Positions 1-7,208 are shown, numbered from the stretch's first letter. The stretch is DNA of 18,345 nucleotides from CAZOWL01 sp964583605 (GCA_964583605.1 CAZOWL010000087.1:1-18345), one strand, 5' to 3'. The notes: generated by a model from the sequence alone, not told the origin. Made by a program: numbers and translations.

Positions 1-55
1 AGGGGCGAGGCGACGGTTCCTCGTCCAGGGTGGTTTGGCTCGCCCCATGATCGTT
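1..55 (-). repeat. Palindromic dispersed repeat, copy A (cut by window start)
   Basis: Read on the minus strand from position 55, this begins AACGATCATGGGGCGAG, identical to the first 17 bases of the complete copy at 6232-6293. It ends with CGCCTCGCCCCT (positions 12 to 1), which matches the right arm of that copy with one base changed. The two arms can pair (GGGGCGAG with CTCGCCCC). The loop is longer than in the other copies but keeps a CCACCC segment. The element is truncated by the window edge, so its outer terminus is not visible. It lies about 50 bp beyond the phaC stop codon. No protein is encoded. Confidence 0.75.
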
Positions 56-105
56 ACGCAGACCTCAATTCCACGCCAGCCGCTATGGGAAGCTCTGGCA
101 CTTGC

Positions 106-1179
106 CTAGCCCCGCTCGTTTAGCCAGTTACCAATCGCCGGGGTGACCTCTTTCTGGGCTTTGCCACTGACATAGATGCCGATGTGCCCTCCCGGGAAAG
201 CGAGCTCTGTGTAGTCCTGACTCGATGTCAATCCTTTCAGTGCCTGGGAGGAGGCGGGCGGGACCAAATGATCCTGCATCGCATAGATATTCAGAACGGG
301 ACAGGCGATGACCTTGAGATCGACCGTCCGCCCGCCGATCACAACCCCGCCTTTGATAAAGCCATTGCGCTGGTAGAAGTCCTTGATGAACTGACGGAAG
401 GTCTCCCCGGCCTGGTCTGGGCTGTCGAAGATCCACTTCTCCATCCGCAAGAAATTCCTGACCTTGTCATTATCGTCGAGCAGGTCGACCATGTTGACAT
501 ACTTTTGGCCCGTCAAGCTGAACGGCTTCAACGACAGGAATGTCCAATTCAACAGCTCCCCCGGGATGTTGCCCATCGTATCTACGGTGAGGTCGATGTC
601 GATGTTCTGCACCCATGCGGAAAGCAGATTCCCGGGCGTCTGGAAATCGACCGGGGTCACCATGGTGACCAGGTTCTTGACCCGCTCAGGGTGCAAGGCG
701 GTATAGCAGAGGCTGAAGGCGCCACCCTGACAAATGCCCAAGATGTTGATCTTGTCGACCTGATGCGTCTCGCAGAGATGATCCACGCAGCGGTCGATAT
801 AGCCGTTGATATAGTCATCCAGGGTCAGGGCACGATCCGCATGGTCCGGGTAGCCCCAGTCGATCAAATAGACGTCCTGTCCCGTCGCCAGCAGGCCCTT
901 GATCGTCGAGCGATCTTCTTGGATGTCGGTCATGTACGGGCGATTGACAAGTGCATAGACGATCAGCAGAGGTGTCGCTTGAACCTCCACGCCTTCAGGG
1001 CGCTGATAACGGTAGAGAACCAACTTGTCTTCACGGTAGACGGGGTCTTTCGGCGTCACACCGGTGTCGATCTCGTCGGCATTGAGCAGGCTCTCGACGC
1101 CCTTGGTGAGCTTATGACTGTAGTCCAGCAGCTCCTGCGTAAGCTTGTCGGCGCGAATATCGATGGGAAAGTTATACAT
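106..1179 (-). CDS. phaC: Class III poly(R)-hydroxyalkanoate synthase, catalytic subunit PhaC
   Basis: This is the catalytic subunit of the two-part class III PHA synthase, which polymerises (R)-3-hydroxybutyryl-CoA at the granule surface. The 357 residues fit the roughly 355-residue A. vinosum enzyme, and I recall near-identical stretches in it. The protein has an alpha/beta-hydrolase fold. The lipase-like box GICQGG places the nucleophile at Cys150; the other catalytic residues are Asp303 (in MQDHLVPP) and His332 (in FPGGHIG). All three sit one residue beyond the published A. vinosum triad (149/302/331). The ATG at 1179 is preceded by GGAGGGG about six bases upstream. The gene starts 30 bp after phaE ends and is almost certainly co-transcribed with it, because the protein is inactive or weakly active without PhaE. 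It appears intact with no missing key residue. Confidence 0.97.
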   Translation of the reverse strand: MYNFPIDIRADKLTQELLDYSHKLTKGVESLLNADEIDTGVTPKDPVYREDKLVLYRYQRPEGVEVQATPLLIVYALVNRPYMTDIQEDRSTIKGLLATGQDVYLIDWGYPDHADRALTLDDYINGYIDRCVDHLCETHQVDKINILGICQGGAFSLCYTALHPERVKNLVTMVTPVDFQTPGNLLSAWVQNIDIDLTVDTMGNIPGELLNWTFLSLKPFSLTGQKYVNMVDLLDDNDKVRNFLRMEKWIFDSPDQAGETFRQFIKDFYQRNGFIKGGVVIGGRTVDLKVIACPVLNIYAMQDHLVPPASSQALKGLTSSQDYTELAFPGGHIGIYVSGKAQKEVTPAIGNWLNERG

Positions 1180-1209
1180 TTCTCGTCCCCTCCGGATGGC
1201 TTGAGGGCG

Positions 1210-2283
1210 TCACTTGGCGACCGATTTGGTAGCGGTCGTCCTCCTGCGCGCAGGCGTCGCCCGCTTCGTCGCCGCTGCGGGCTCGCCAGCTGACGGCGTC
1301 TTGCCCGCCTCCGTAAGGCGCTGGACCTGATGTTTCAGGTGCTCGATCTCCTGGCGCTGGCGCATGTTTTCGCGCCGTGTCTCCTGCAGTCGGTCCTGCA
1401 GTGTCCGCAGCTCGGTGCGCGTTGGCATATTCCACGTCCCCAACGTCTCATCGACGACGATCGACATCTGTTGCTTCAGGGCCATCTGCGCATTCACGAG
1501 ATGGCCATGGATGCGCGCGTAATCCGGGGAGCTGACCTCCTCAGCGTATACCTCCTCGCAGCAGCCCACCCACGAATCGTAGAGCACCCGAGCCGATTCG
1601 ATCGTCTTGCCCTCCTCGGCTTGCTGCTGCAAAAACGTGCGCATCCGCTCGACGGCCTTAACGCCGAGCTGCGTGAAAAAGCCCGCGTATTCCTGCAGCA
1701 CGGATTGATAATCGATCGAGCGGCGGATCAGGTCTTTGTATTGCGCCTGCTCCTCGCGCGTGTAGCCTAGCCCGGGGGCGGAGAGGATCCGGTTCATGCT
1801 GTCCCGGACCGGGTGGTCATGGGGCATGTTACGGAGCAGGTCTCCCGGCACTGGCGAGAGTGAGGACATCGTGCGCTGCCAGTTATCAAACGGCATCTCC
1901 CATAAGGCCATGAGGCGCGGGACAGGCTGACTGGCCCATTGGCCGCCAGAAAAGACCTTCTGCATCTCCTCGAGGGCCTGAGAGAAAAGGTCCCAGCCCT
2001 GCGGCCCCGACACGTGACCGCTCTTGAGTCCCTTTGTCAGCGAATCGGTGATTGCGAAGAAGCCCTTGCCTTGGTCCATGAGCTTCTGCATGAAATCAGT
2101 AGCCAGGTTGTTCGGCTCCGCCGCGTTCGATATGCCCTTCCACCATTGATCGAGGGCATCGATCCACGGGTTGCCCGAGACCCTCTCGAGCCCCATCGCC
2201 TTGCGCCCGATCTCGGTCCAGGTATCCCAGTACTGGCGTTGCATCTCGAGCCAGTCATTCGTCTTGTTGGCTTGATTGTCCAC
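1210..2283 (-). CDS. phaE: Class III PHA synthase subunit PhaE
   Basis: PhaE is the non-catalytic partner that activates PhaC in class III synthases. The 357-residue product opens with the family-like stretch NDWLEMQRQYWDTW. It then has a mostly helical middle with no catalytic motif, a predicted coiled coil at about residues 288-324 (heptad-like LRTLQDRLQETRRE and EIEHLKHQVQRL), and a Lys/Arg/Ala/Thr-rich tail of some 30 residues. That tail is of the kind that could bind DNA or the granule surface (inference). Two GTG codons compete as start. GAGGAGG at 2291-2297 lies one base from the GTG at 2289 but seven bases from the GTG at 2283, so I chose 2283; using 2289 adds two residues. The gene is first in the phaE-phaC operon and divergent from phaA. 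Confidence 0.95.
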   Translation of the reverse strand: MDNQANKTNDWLEMQRQYWDTWTEIGRKAMGLERVSGNPWIDALDQWWKGISNAAEPNNLATDFMQKLMDQGKGFFAITDSLTKGLKSGHVSGPQGWDLFSQALEEMQKVFSGGQWASQPVPRLMALWEMPFDNWQRTMSSLSPVPGDLLRNMPHDHPVRDSMNRILSAPGLGYTREEQAQYKDLIRRSIDYQSVLQEYAGFFTQLGVKAVERMRTFLQQQAEEGKTIESARVLYDSWVGCCEEVYAEEVSSPDYARIHGHLVNAQMALKQQMSIVVDETLGTWNMPTRTELRTLQDRLQETRRENMRQRQEIEHLKHQVQRLTEAGKTPSAGEPAAATKRATPARRRTTATKSVAK

Positions 2284-2351
2284 AGTCACTCCTCCTCGTC
2301 ACGATCTTACATTTCGATATGCGTTCGACGACAGGAAGCTAGCACGGAAAT

Positions 2352-2368
2352 TTGTGCGCTGCAACAAA
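2352..2368 (+). promoter_or_regulatory. Probable PhaR operator between phaE and phaA
   Basis: TTGTGCGCTGCAACAAA occurs here and, with one base changed, at 4314-4330 over the phasin promoter. Apart from the PHA genes nothing links the two sites, and PhaR repressors are known to bind TGC-rich sequences near phasin and synthase genes. The site lies in the 214-bp divergent region. It overlaps weak promoter candidates in both directions: on the plus strand TTGTGC (2352-2357), 17 bp, TAGACT (2375-2380); on the minus strand TTGCAG, 17 bp, TAGCTT with an upstream TGC. Binding here could therefore control both phaE-phaC and phaA-phaR. The motif match is seen; the identity of the binding protein is inferred. 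Confidence 0.6.
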
Positions 2369-2497
2369 GGGGGGTAGACTCCCGATGCTAACCATATTGA
2401 CCGCTGTGCGGGCGCTGGCGCCAGAGCGCCATCGGCGGCGTTCCTCGGCACGAGACAGATCCCTTCATCGTTCAATCCAACTCTGTAGAGAGCAATC

Positions 2498-3682
2498 ATG
2501 ACTGAAAAGATCGTTATTGTTGCAGCCGGCCGTAGTGCCGTTGGGAGCTTTGGCGGCAGCCTTGCGACCATGCCAGCTACGGAGATCGGTGCCGCAGTCG
2601 TGAAGGCCCTGATGGAACGCACCGGGATCGACGCGGGAGACATCGATGAGGTAATTCTCGGTCAGGTCCTGGCAGCAGGCGTCGGCCAGAACCCGGCCCG
2701 TCAGACAGCCATGCTGGCTGGCCTCCCGGACAAGGTCCCTGCGATGACCATCAACAAGGTATGCGGCAGCGGCCTCAAGGCAGTGCATCTGGCGATGCAG
2801 GCCATTGCCTGCGGCGACGCCGAGATCGTCATCGCCGGGGGTCAGGAAAGCATGAGTCAGTCCCCGCACGTCTTGCCACGCTCCCGCGACGGGCAGCGGA
2901 TGGGCGACTGGACCCTCAAAGACTCGATGATCGTCGATGGTCTCTGGGATGTTTTCAACCAGTACCACATGGGCAACACCGCGGAGAACATCGCGGCGCA
3001 ATACGGCTTTTCGCGCCAGGCGCAGGACGCCTTCGCCGCGAGCTCGCAGCAAAAGACCGAAGCCGCCCAGAAGGCGGGACGCTTTGCCGAAGAGATCATC
3101 CCGGTCGCCGTACCACAGCGCAAAGGCGACCCGGTCATCTTCGACAAGGACGAGTTCCCGCGCCCGGGCACTACGCTCGAGGCCCTGGCAAGGCTACACC
3201 CGGCGTTCATGAAGGAAGGCACCGTCACAGCCGGCAACGCCTCTGGGATTAACGATGGCGCTGCCGCCGTGATCGTGACGAGCGAATCCAGGGCTAAAGC
3301 CATTGGCCTGAAGCCACTCGCGGCGTTGGTTGCCTTCGCCAGTGCCGGTGTTGATCCTTCCATCATGGGCACCGGCCCGATCCCCGCCTCGACCAAGTGC
3401 CTGGCCAAGGTCGGCTGGACCCCGAGCGATCTCGACCTGATTGAGGCCAACGAGGCATTCGCCGCCCAGGCCATGTCCGTGAACCAGGAGATGGGCTGGG
3501 ATCTGAACAAGGTCAATGTAAACGGGGGCGCAATTGCGCTCGGTCATCCGATCGGGGCCTCCGGGGCGCGCGTGTTGGTGACGCTCCTCTATGAGATGGC
3601 GCGACGCGATGCGCGCAAGGGCTTGGCAACCCTGTGCATCGGAGGCGGACAAGGCGTGGCGCTGGCCGTCACAAGGGAATAA
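2498..3682 (+). CDS. phaA: Acetyl-CoA acetyltransferase (beta-ketothiolase) PhaA
   Basis: This biosynthetic thiolase condenses two acetyl-CoA to acetoacetyl-CoA, the first step of poly(3-hydroxybutyrate) synthesis in the cytoplasm. The 394 residues are the standard length. The acyl-accepting Cys89 lies in INKVCGSG, NEAF is at 318-321, His350 is in GGAIALGHPIGASG, and the base Cys380 is in CIGGGQG, so every catalytic residue of the family is present. The ATG at 2498 is preceded only by a weak GAGAG. It is the first gene of the plus-strand PHA group, with phaR following after 32 bp. Since a thiolase of this type also serves other pathways, the assignment as phaA rather than a general atoB rests on the neighbours. 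Confidence 0.96.
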   Translation: MTEKIVIVAAGRSAVGSFGGSLATMPATEIGAAVVKALMERTGIDAGDIDEVILGQVLAAGVGQNPARQTAMLAGLPDKVPAMTINKVCGSGLKAVHLAMQAIACGDAEIVIAGGQESMSQSPHVLPRSRDGQRMGDWTLKDSMIVDGLWDVFNQYHMGNTAENIAAQYGFSRQAQDAFAASSQQKTEAAQKAGRFAEEIIPVAVPQRKGDPVIFDKDEFPRPGTTLEALARLHPAFMKEGTVTAGNASGINDGAAAVIVTSESRAKAIGLKPLAALVAFASAGVDPSIMGTGPIPASTKCLAKVGWTPSDLDLIEANEAFAAQAMSVNQEMGWDLNKVNVNGGAIALGHPIGASGARVLVTLLYEMARRDARKGLATLCIGGGQGVALAVTRE

Positions 3683-3714
3683 TCGACCGTCGCACCGCCA
3701 CTCCGGAGTGCCTT

Positions 3715-4191
3715 ATGAGCAGCAGCGTGCGTGTCATCAAGAAGTATCCCAACCGTCGACTCTACGACACAGAGCTGAGCCGTTACATCACGCTGGCTGA
3801 CGTCCGCAAGCTTGTCATGCAATGTATCCCGTTTCGCGTCGTCGATACGGCGAACGAGGCGGATATCACGCGGGCGATTCTGCTGCAGATCATGCTCGAG
3901 GAAGAAAGCGGCGGCGAGCCGCTCTTCACAGCCACGATGCTGGCGCAGATTATCCGTTTCTACGGGGGCACCTTGCAGGGCCTCTTCGCGCGCTATCTCG
4001 AGGATTCGCTGGAAATCTTCGCCAAGCAGCAGCAGCTTCAACAGGCCTGGGGGGACAGCCCCTTCGACACAATGGGCCGTTTCACCCAACGCAATATGCA
4101 GATTTGGGCTGAGCTGCAGAAAGATTTTCTGCGCGTGGCAGGGCTGGATCTCTCAGGCAAGCCGAAGAACGAAGAGAGGCAATCCGACTGA
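3715..4191 (+). CDS. phaR: PHA accumulation regulator PhaR (transcriptional repressor)
   Basis: PhaR senses PHA granules: when free it represses phasin and other PHA genes, and it is titrated off DNA by nascent polymer. The 158-residue protein has the family's N-terminal DNA-binding domain at about residues 7-45, with the signature IKKYPNRRLYDT followed by SRYITLADV. A second conserved segment (DITRAILLQIMLEEE, 50-64) follows, then a glutamine-rich linker and an amphipathic C-terminal helix. I start it at the ATG at 3715, with GGAG six bases upstream; the frame extends upstream but only into the end of phaA. In the A. vinosum literature the gene in this position is called ORF4. It lies between phaA and phaP, and the TGC-rich sites at 2352 and 4314 are its probable targets. 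Confidence 0.95.
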   Translation: MSSSVRVIKKYPNRRLYDTELSRYITLADVRKLVMQCIPFRVVDTANEADITRAILLQIMLEEESGGEPLFTATMLAQIIRFYGGTLQGLFARYLEDSLEIFAKQQQLQQAWGDSPFDTMGRFTQRNMQIWAELQKDFLRVAGLDLSGKPKNEERQSD

Positions 4192-4238
4192 AACGTTTGC
4201 ATGGTTCCCGCGGCACCGATACGCGGCGCTGCTGACGA

Positions 4239-4266
4239 CCGAGCCCGGCCAAGCGTCCGGGCTCGG
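4239..4266 (+). other. Perfect 10-bp stem-loop between phaR and phaP
   Basis: CCGAGCCCGG (4239-4248) and CCGGGCTCGG (4257-4266) are exact complements around an 8-base loop. No T tract follows, so this is not a standard intrinsic terminator. It may be an attenuator, an RNA-stability element or a weak terminator for the phaA-phaR transcript, placed just upstream of the separate phasin promoter at 4289. The stem is seen; any role is inferred. Confidence 0.6.
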
Positions 4267-4288
4267 CACACCAAAGGCAAAAAGGCTC

Positions 4289-4317
4289 TTGACAAGGCGC
4301 CTTCCGCCCACTATTGT
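4289..4317 (+). promoter_or_regulatory. Sigma70-type promoter of the phasin gene
   Basis: The consensus -35 hexamer TTGACA at 4289-4294 is followed after exactly 17 bp by TATTGT (4312-4317), four of six matches to the -10 consensus. This is the best promoter in the window. It predicts transcription starting near 4324, inside the inverted repeat that overlaps its -10 element, an arrangement typical of a repressed promoter. It lets phaP be expressed at a much higher level than phaR, as expected for a phasin. Confidence 0.75.
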
Positions 4318-4345
4318 GCACTGCAACAAATGCTGCACTGCACAA
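4314..4345 (+). promoter_or_regulatory. Inverted-repeat operator over the phasin promoter (probable PhaR site)
   Basis: The left arm TTGTGCACTGCAACA (4314-4328) and right arm TGCTGCACTGCACAA (4331-4345) are inverted repeats of 15 bp with two mismatches and a two-base centre. The left arm is also the copy of the motif at 2352. The repeat covers the end of the -10 element and the expected start site of the phasin promoter, so a bound repressor would block initiation. PhaR, encoded just upstream, is the obvious candidate (established family role; specific binding here is inferred). Confidence 0.7.
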
Positions 4346-4359
4346 CGCGGAGAGAGACG

Positions 4360-4728
4360 ATGAACGTCAACGATTCTGTCAAGACCGCTAGCGATCTGAC
4401 CAACAAAGGCATGGAGCGCGTCGCTTCGTTCGCCGAGCTTAACATGCGCGCCTGGGAGAAGATGGCCGCCCGTCAGATGGAGGCGGTCAACCTCTGTCTA
4501 GAGCAAAGCACGCGTTTGATGAAGCTCGCCACCGAGTCCAAGGACTATACCGACTACCTGAAGGGGCAGGCCGAGGTCGTCAAAGACATCACTGAGCGCA
4601 TGATGGCGGAGACCAAGACCAACATGCAGGTCGTCGGCGAGGTACGCGACGACTACCGCAACTGGTACGAGCAGAGCCTGTCGGGCATGTCTTCCGATCT
4701 TCGGGAGGCCGCGAGCCAAGCAGCCTAG
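4360..4728 (+). CDS. phaP: Phasin PhaP (PHA granule-associated protein)
   Basis: Phasins coat PHA granules and limit their coalescence. This 122-residue protein is small, almost entirely helical and amphipathic, with no enzymatic motif. The segment MERVASFAELNMRAWEKMAA near residues 18-37 and a later KDITERMMAETKTNMQVVG stretch resemble phasin-family proteins. I chose the ATG at 4360 because GGAGAGAG lies directly upstream at ribosome-binding distance and the promoter and operator end just before it; the open frame continues upstream but would run through the promoter. Position (after phaR, before phaB) and size agree with the phasin gene of the A. vinosum PHA locus. Expression is probably repressed by PhaR until polymer accumulates. 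Confidence 0.9.
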   Translation: MNVNDSVKTASDLTNKGMERVASFAELNMRAWEKMAARQMEAVNLCLEQSTRLMKLATESKDYTDYLKGQAEVVKDITERMMAETKTNMQVVGEVRDDYRNWYEQSLSGMSSDLREAASQAA

Positions 4729-5199
4729 CAGGTATCCCTGAAGACCTGATCGGGGAAAGGCCGAGACTCCCGATCACCTCGACCAGAAACGGTTCGATCG
4801 TACCGAACGATCATCGGCCAGGGGCGACGCTGGCCCACGGAAGGGCCAGCGGTGGTACTGCCGAGGCGTACAGCCCTTCCGGCATCTGCAGGCAGGCATA
4901 ACGCTCTGCATGCGGATCGCTTCGGCATCTGCGGCCACAAGGGCATTCCCGGTCCGCGACAGCCGTAAGCGATGCGCTGGCGCCGTCAATACGCGGATCA
5001 CCTGCTCACGGTCGCCCAAGCGTTGACCCTTTGGCATACGGCAAGCTCGTGCTCTCGCCCAATGCGGCGCGATGGCCACGTATCGCTGGAATGCCCCGCG
5101 CCATGAGTCAGGCGAACACCCTAAGCATGCGTGCCGCGAGGCCTGAGGCCCGCGTCACGGTTGAGCTTGGCCAAAACGACTAACTTGGAGGAATCGGAC
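4729..5199. other. 471-bp non-coding gap between phaP and phaB with stacked inverted repeats
   Basis: I find no convincing gene here; short frames on both strands have no family resemblance. It holds TGATCGGG/CCCGATCA (4747-4754 and 4769-4776), GTTCG/CGAAC (4792-4796 and 4804-4808) and a strong 9-bp stem CGCTGGCCC/GGGCCAGCG (4828-4836 and 4843-4851) with a six-base loop. None is followed by a T tract. AACGATCAT at 4806-4814 and GGGGCGA at 4821-4827 match terminal parts of the dispersed repeat, perhaps a decayed copy. The phrase CGGCATCTGC occurs twice (about 4879 and 4922). I see no clear promoter for phaB. Confidence 0.5.
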
Positions 5200-5949
5200 A
5201 TGACTCAGGCAGCAAAAGTCGCGCTCGTGACTGGCGGCATCGGTGGAATCGGCACCGCAATTTGCCTGCGCCTAACGCAGGATGGCTGCACGGTCGTGGC
5301 GAATCATCACCCGGCTGAGCAGGCCGTCGCCGACGAATGGCGTGAGGCACGCAGCGCCGAGGGGATCAAGATCGATACCTTTTCCGCAGATGTGGCCTCT
5401 TTCGAAGAGGCTGCGCGCATGGTGCGGGAGATCAAGGCCAAACACGGGCCCATATCTGTACTCATCAACTGTGCGGGCATTACGCGCGACCGGACCTTCA
5501 AGAAGATGGAGCCGGCACAGTGGACAGACGTCATCAACGTCAATCTGAACAGCGTATTCAACGTCACCAAACAGGTCTGGGATGACATGCTCGCGGCCAG
5601 CTTCGGCCGCATCATCAATATCTCATCGGTCAATGGTCAGCGCGGTCAGTTCGGCCAAGCAAACTACTCGGCCGCCAAGGCAGGAATGCATGGGGTCACG
5701 ATGACCTTGGCGCAGGAAGGGGCCATGAAGGGCGTGACGGCGAACACCGTTTCCCCCGGCTACGTCGAGACAGCCATGACCCTGGCCATGCGCGATGATG
5801 TGCGCGAGTCCATTATCGCCGGGATCCCGATGCGTCGCATGGCACGGCCTGAGGAGATTGCAGCCGCCGTCGCCTTCCTGGCCGCCGACGAGAATGGCTA
5901 TATCACAGGGGCCAACCTCCCCGTGAATGGGGGGCTCTTTATCCACTAA
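5200..5949 (+). CDS. phaB: Acetoacetyl-CoA reductase PhaB
   Basis: PhaB reduces acetoacetyl-CoA to (R)-3-hydroxybutyryl-CoA, the monomer for PhaC-PhaE, usually with NADPH. The 249-residue protein is a classical short-chain dehydrogenase. It has the nucleotide-binding TGGIGGIG at 11-18, NCAG at 90-93 (the family NAG motif with Cys inserted), and a Ser143/Tyr156/Lys160 triad in ISS and YSAAK. These are offset by three from the well-known Ralstonia enzyme (140/153/157). RGQFGQANYS and the PGYVET segment are also typical. The ATG at 5200 follows GGAGGA (5187-5192) at ideal spacing; an in-frame upstream extension to 5131 lacks a ribosome site and would add 23 atypical residues. It is the last PHA gene, followed by an intrinsic terminator at 6075. 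Confidence 0.96.
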   Translation: MTQAAKVALVTGGIGGIGTAICLRLTQDGCTVVANHHPAEQAVADEWREARSAEGIKIDTFSADVASFEEAARMVREIKAKHGPISVLINCAGITRDRTFKKMEPAQWTDVINVNLNSVFNVTKQVWDDMLAASFGRIINISSVNGQRGQFGQANYSAAKAGMHGVTMTLAQEGAMKGVTANTVSPGYVETAMTLAMRDDVRESIIAGIPMRRMARPEEIAAAVAFLAADENGYITGANLPVNGGLFIH

Positions 5950-6074
5950 TTTGGGCTCCGCGCGAATGGCGAATTGCGGAAGGCGCCCTCGCGTACGAAA
6001 TCATGGGATTGCCGCGAGCGGCAGCCCAAGTCTTTGCAGTGTCCTCCTCGTCTCTCTCAAATGAGACGTTTCAT

Positions 6075-6100
6075 AGCCCGGCGCCCGCCGGGCTTTTTTT
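6075..6100 (+). terminator. Rho-independent terminator of the phaA-R-P-B group
   Basis: AGCCCGGC (6075-6082) pairs perfectly with GCCGGGCT (6087-6094) around a four-base loop, and the stem runs straight into seven T residues (6094-6100). It lies 126 bp past the phaB stop codon and is the only textbook intrinsic terminator I see in the window. Confidence 0.93.
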
Positions 6101-6231
6101 ACTCGACGACGCAAACCGGCGCATCCTGTCCTCACGAAGATCGTGCCGACCGCTGGAGTAAAACGCGGGTAAGTAAGTACGCGGCGCATGCACAGCCATC
6201 ACAAGTCACGGCGGCCCGTGGACTGGTCGCT

Positions 6232-6293
6232 AACGATCATGGGGCGAGGCGAGCCACCCCGGATGATGAAATGCCGCCTTGCCCCTGATCGTT
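6232..6293 (+). repeat. Palindromic dispersed repeat, copy B (complete, 62 bp)
   Basis: The outer arms AACGATCA and TGATCGTT are exact complements. After one unpaired T on the left, GGGGCGAGGCG pairs with CGCCTTGCCCC with a single G-T wobble. A loop of about 23 bases (6252-6274) begins AGCCACCCC and includes GATGATGAAATGC. This is the only copy fully inside the window; the copies at 1-55 and 18295-18345 share its arms. There is no coding capacity and no visible target-site duplication. It resembles a REP/BIME or small MITE-like element; which of these it is cannot be told from one window. Confidence 0.8.
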
Positions 6294-6327
6294 CCCTCAC
6301 CCCAACCCTCTCCCAGAGGGCGAGGGA
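6293..6327. repeat. Second palindromic repeat (CCCTCACCCCAACCCTCTCCC type)
   Basis: TCCCTC (6293-6298) and GAGGGA (6322-6327) form the outer pair and CCCTC/GAGGG the inner pair of an imperfect palindrome that abuts copy B without a gap. From memory, sequences of this kind recur in intergenic regions of many gammaproteobacteria. The sequence and its symmetry are seen; the wider distribution is recalled, not checked. Confidence 0.6.
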
Positions 6328-6458
6328 GCCAACGTGCTGCGCGAATTTCATAGTAAGGTTACGCTGCCCAACTTCCGCGTCAGAAGCATGATGTCTGAGC
6401 GTCATCAAGGCATCGATGGGGCTCAACAGTGCCTCTTGGCCACGCCGAGTGTAGCTCA

Positions 6459-7208
6459 ATGATCGAGATTGGAGCCTTGCGCCAATACTGCGAGTCCTTG
6501 TTGGATGCAGACCGCACCCAGGATTACTGCCCGAATGGCCTCCAGGTCGAAGGAGATCGCGCGATTAGCCGCCTATTGACAGGAGTGACGGCCTGCCAGG
6601 CGCTGGTCGATGAGGCGGTCGCTTGGAGGGCGGACGCGCTGCTCGTCCATCACGGCTACTTCTGGAAGGGAGAGCCACAGCCTCTGACGGGCATCAAAGG
6701 GCGGCGCGTCCGTACATTGATGCGCGCCGGGATAAGCCTCTTTGCATATCACCTGCCCTTGGATGCGCACGCGCAGCTCGGCAACAACCGGTGCCTCGGT
6801 GATCGTCTCGGCCTACAGGAATCCCAAAGCGTGTCCGACGACGGGCTGCTCTGGTGTGGCCGCCTCGCTGAGCCTTGTCCAGGTTGGGCGTTCCGTGAGC
6901 ATATCGCGCGGACGCTGGCCCAGATGCCCATCCACATCGCCGCCCACTCGCGGCCCATCGCCAGGCTGGCCTGGTGCACCGGCGCGGCGCAGGACTGGAT
7001 CGAGCGCGCCGCCGAGCTCGATGTCGACGCCTTCCTCAGCGGCGAGATCTCAGAGCGAACCACGCACCAAGCGCGTGAACTCGGCCTCGATTACTTTGCC
7101 GCCGGTCACCACGCCACCGAGCGTTATGGCGTCCAGGCCCTGGGCGATCACCTCGCTGAGCGCTTCCATCTCGAGCATCGCTTTGTCGACATACCCAATC
7201 CGGCCTAG
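6459..7208 (+). CDS. Nif3-like dinuclear metal centre protein (YbgI type)
   Basis: This is a member of the conserved Nif3/DUF34 family, hexameric toroids with a two-metal site and no firmly established reaction; roles as a metal chaperone or GTP cyclohydrolase-like hydrolase have been proposed. The 249 residues match E. coli YbgI (about 247). Shared signatures are YCPNGLQVEG near the start, VHHGYFWKGE (metal ligands His64, His65), HLPLDAH (Asp102), VDAFLSGEISE, AAGHHATER (His217, Glu221) and the terminal VDIPNPA. I start it at the ATG at 6459; a GTG at 6429 would add ten residues absent from YbgI, and neither start has a good ribosome site. The gene stands after the repeat-rich gap and is not obviously linked to the PHA genes. 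Confidence 0.94.
   Translation: MIEIGALRQYCESLLDADRTQDYCPNGLQVEGDRAISRLLTGVTACQALVDEAVAWRADALLVHHGYFWKGEPQPLTGIKGRRVRTLMRAGISLFAYHLPLDAHAQLGNNRCLGDRLGLQESQSVSDDGLLWCGRLAEPCPGWAFREHIARTLAQMPIHIAAHSRPIARLAWCTGAAQDWIERAAELDVDAFLSGEISERTTHQARELGLDYFAAGHHATERYGVQALGDHLAERFHLEHRFVDIPNPA

Larger units (their letters stand above)
5950..6458. other. 509-bp intergenic region between phaB and the Nif3-type gene
   Basis: No gene is supported. It contains the phaB terminator (6075-6100), the complete palindromic repeat (6232-6293) and, directly joined to it, a second palindromic element (6293-6327). A small GTAAGTAAGTA tandem lies around 6168. The last 130 bp before the start at 6459 show no clear promoter or ribosome-binding site. 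Confidence 0.6.

Noticed and set aside
184..1293. 369-codon open frame on the plus strand opposite phaC and the end of phaE
   Set aside because: It is fully antisense to an unmistakable phaC, has no family resemblance and is explained by codon bias in GC-rich DNA.
4774..5079. Possible small gene (101 codons, minus strand) in the phaP-phaB gap
   Set aside because: Arg/Cys/Pro-rich composition, no ribosome site, crosses inverted repeats, no family resemblance.
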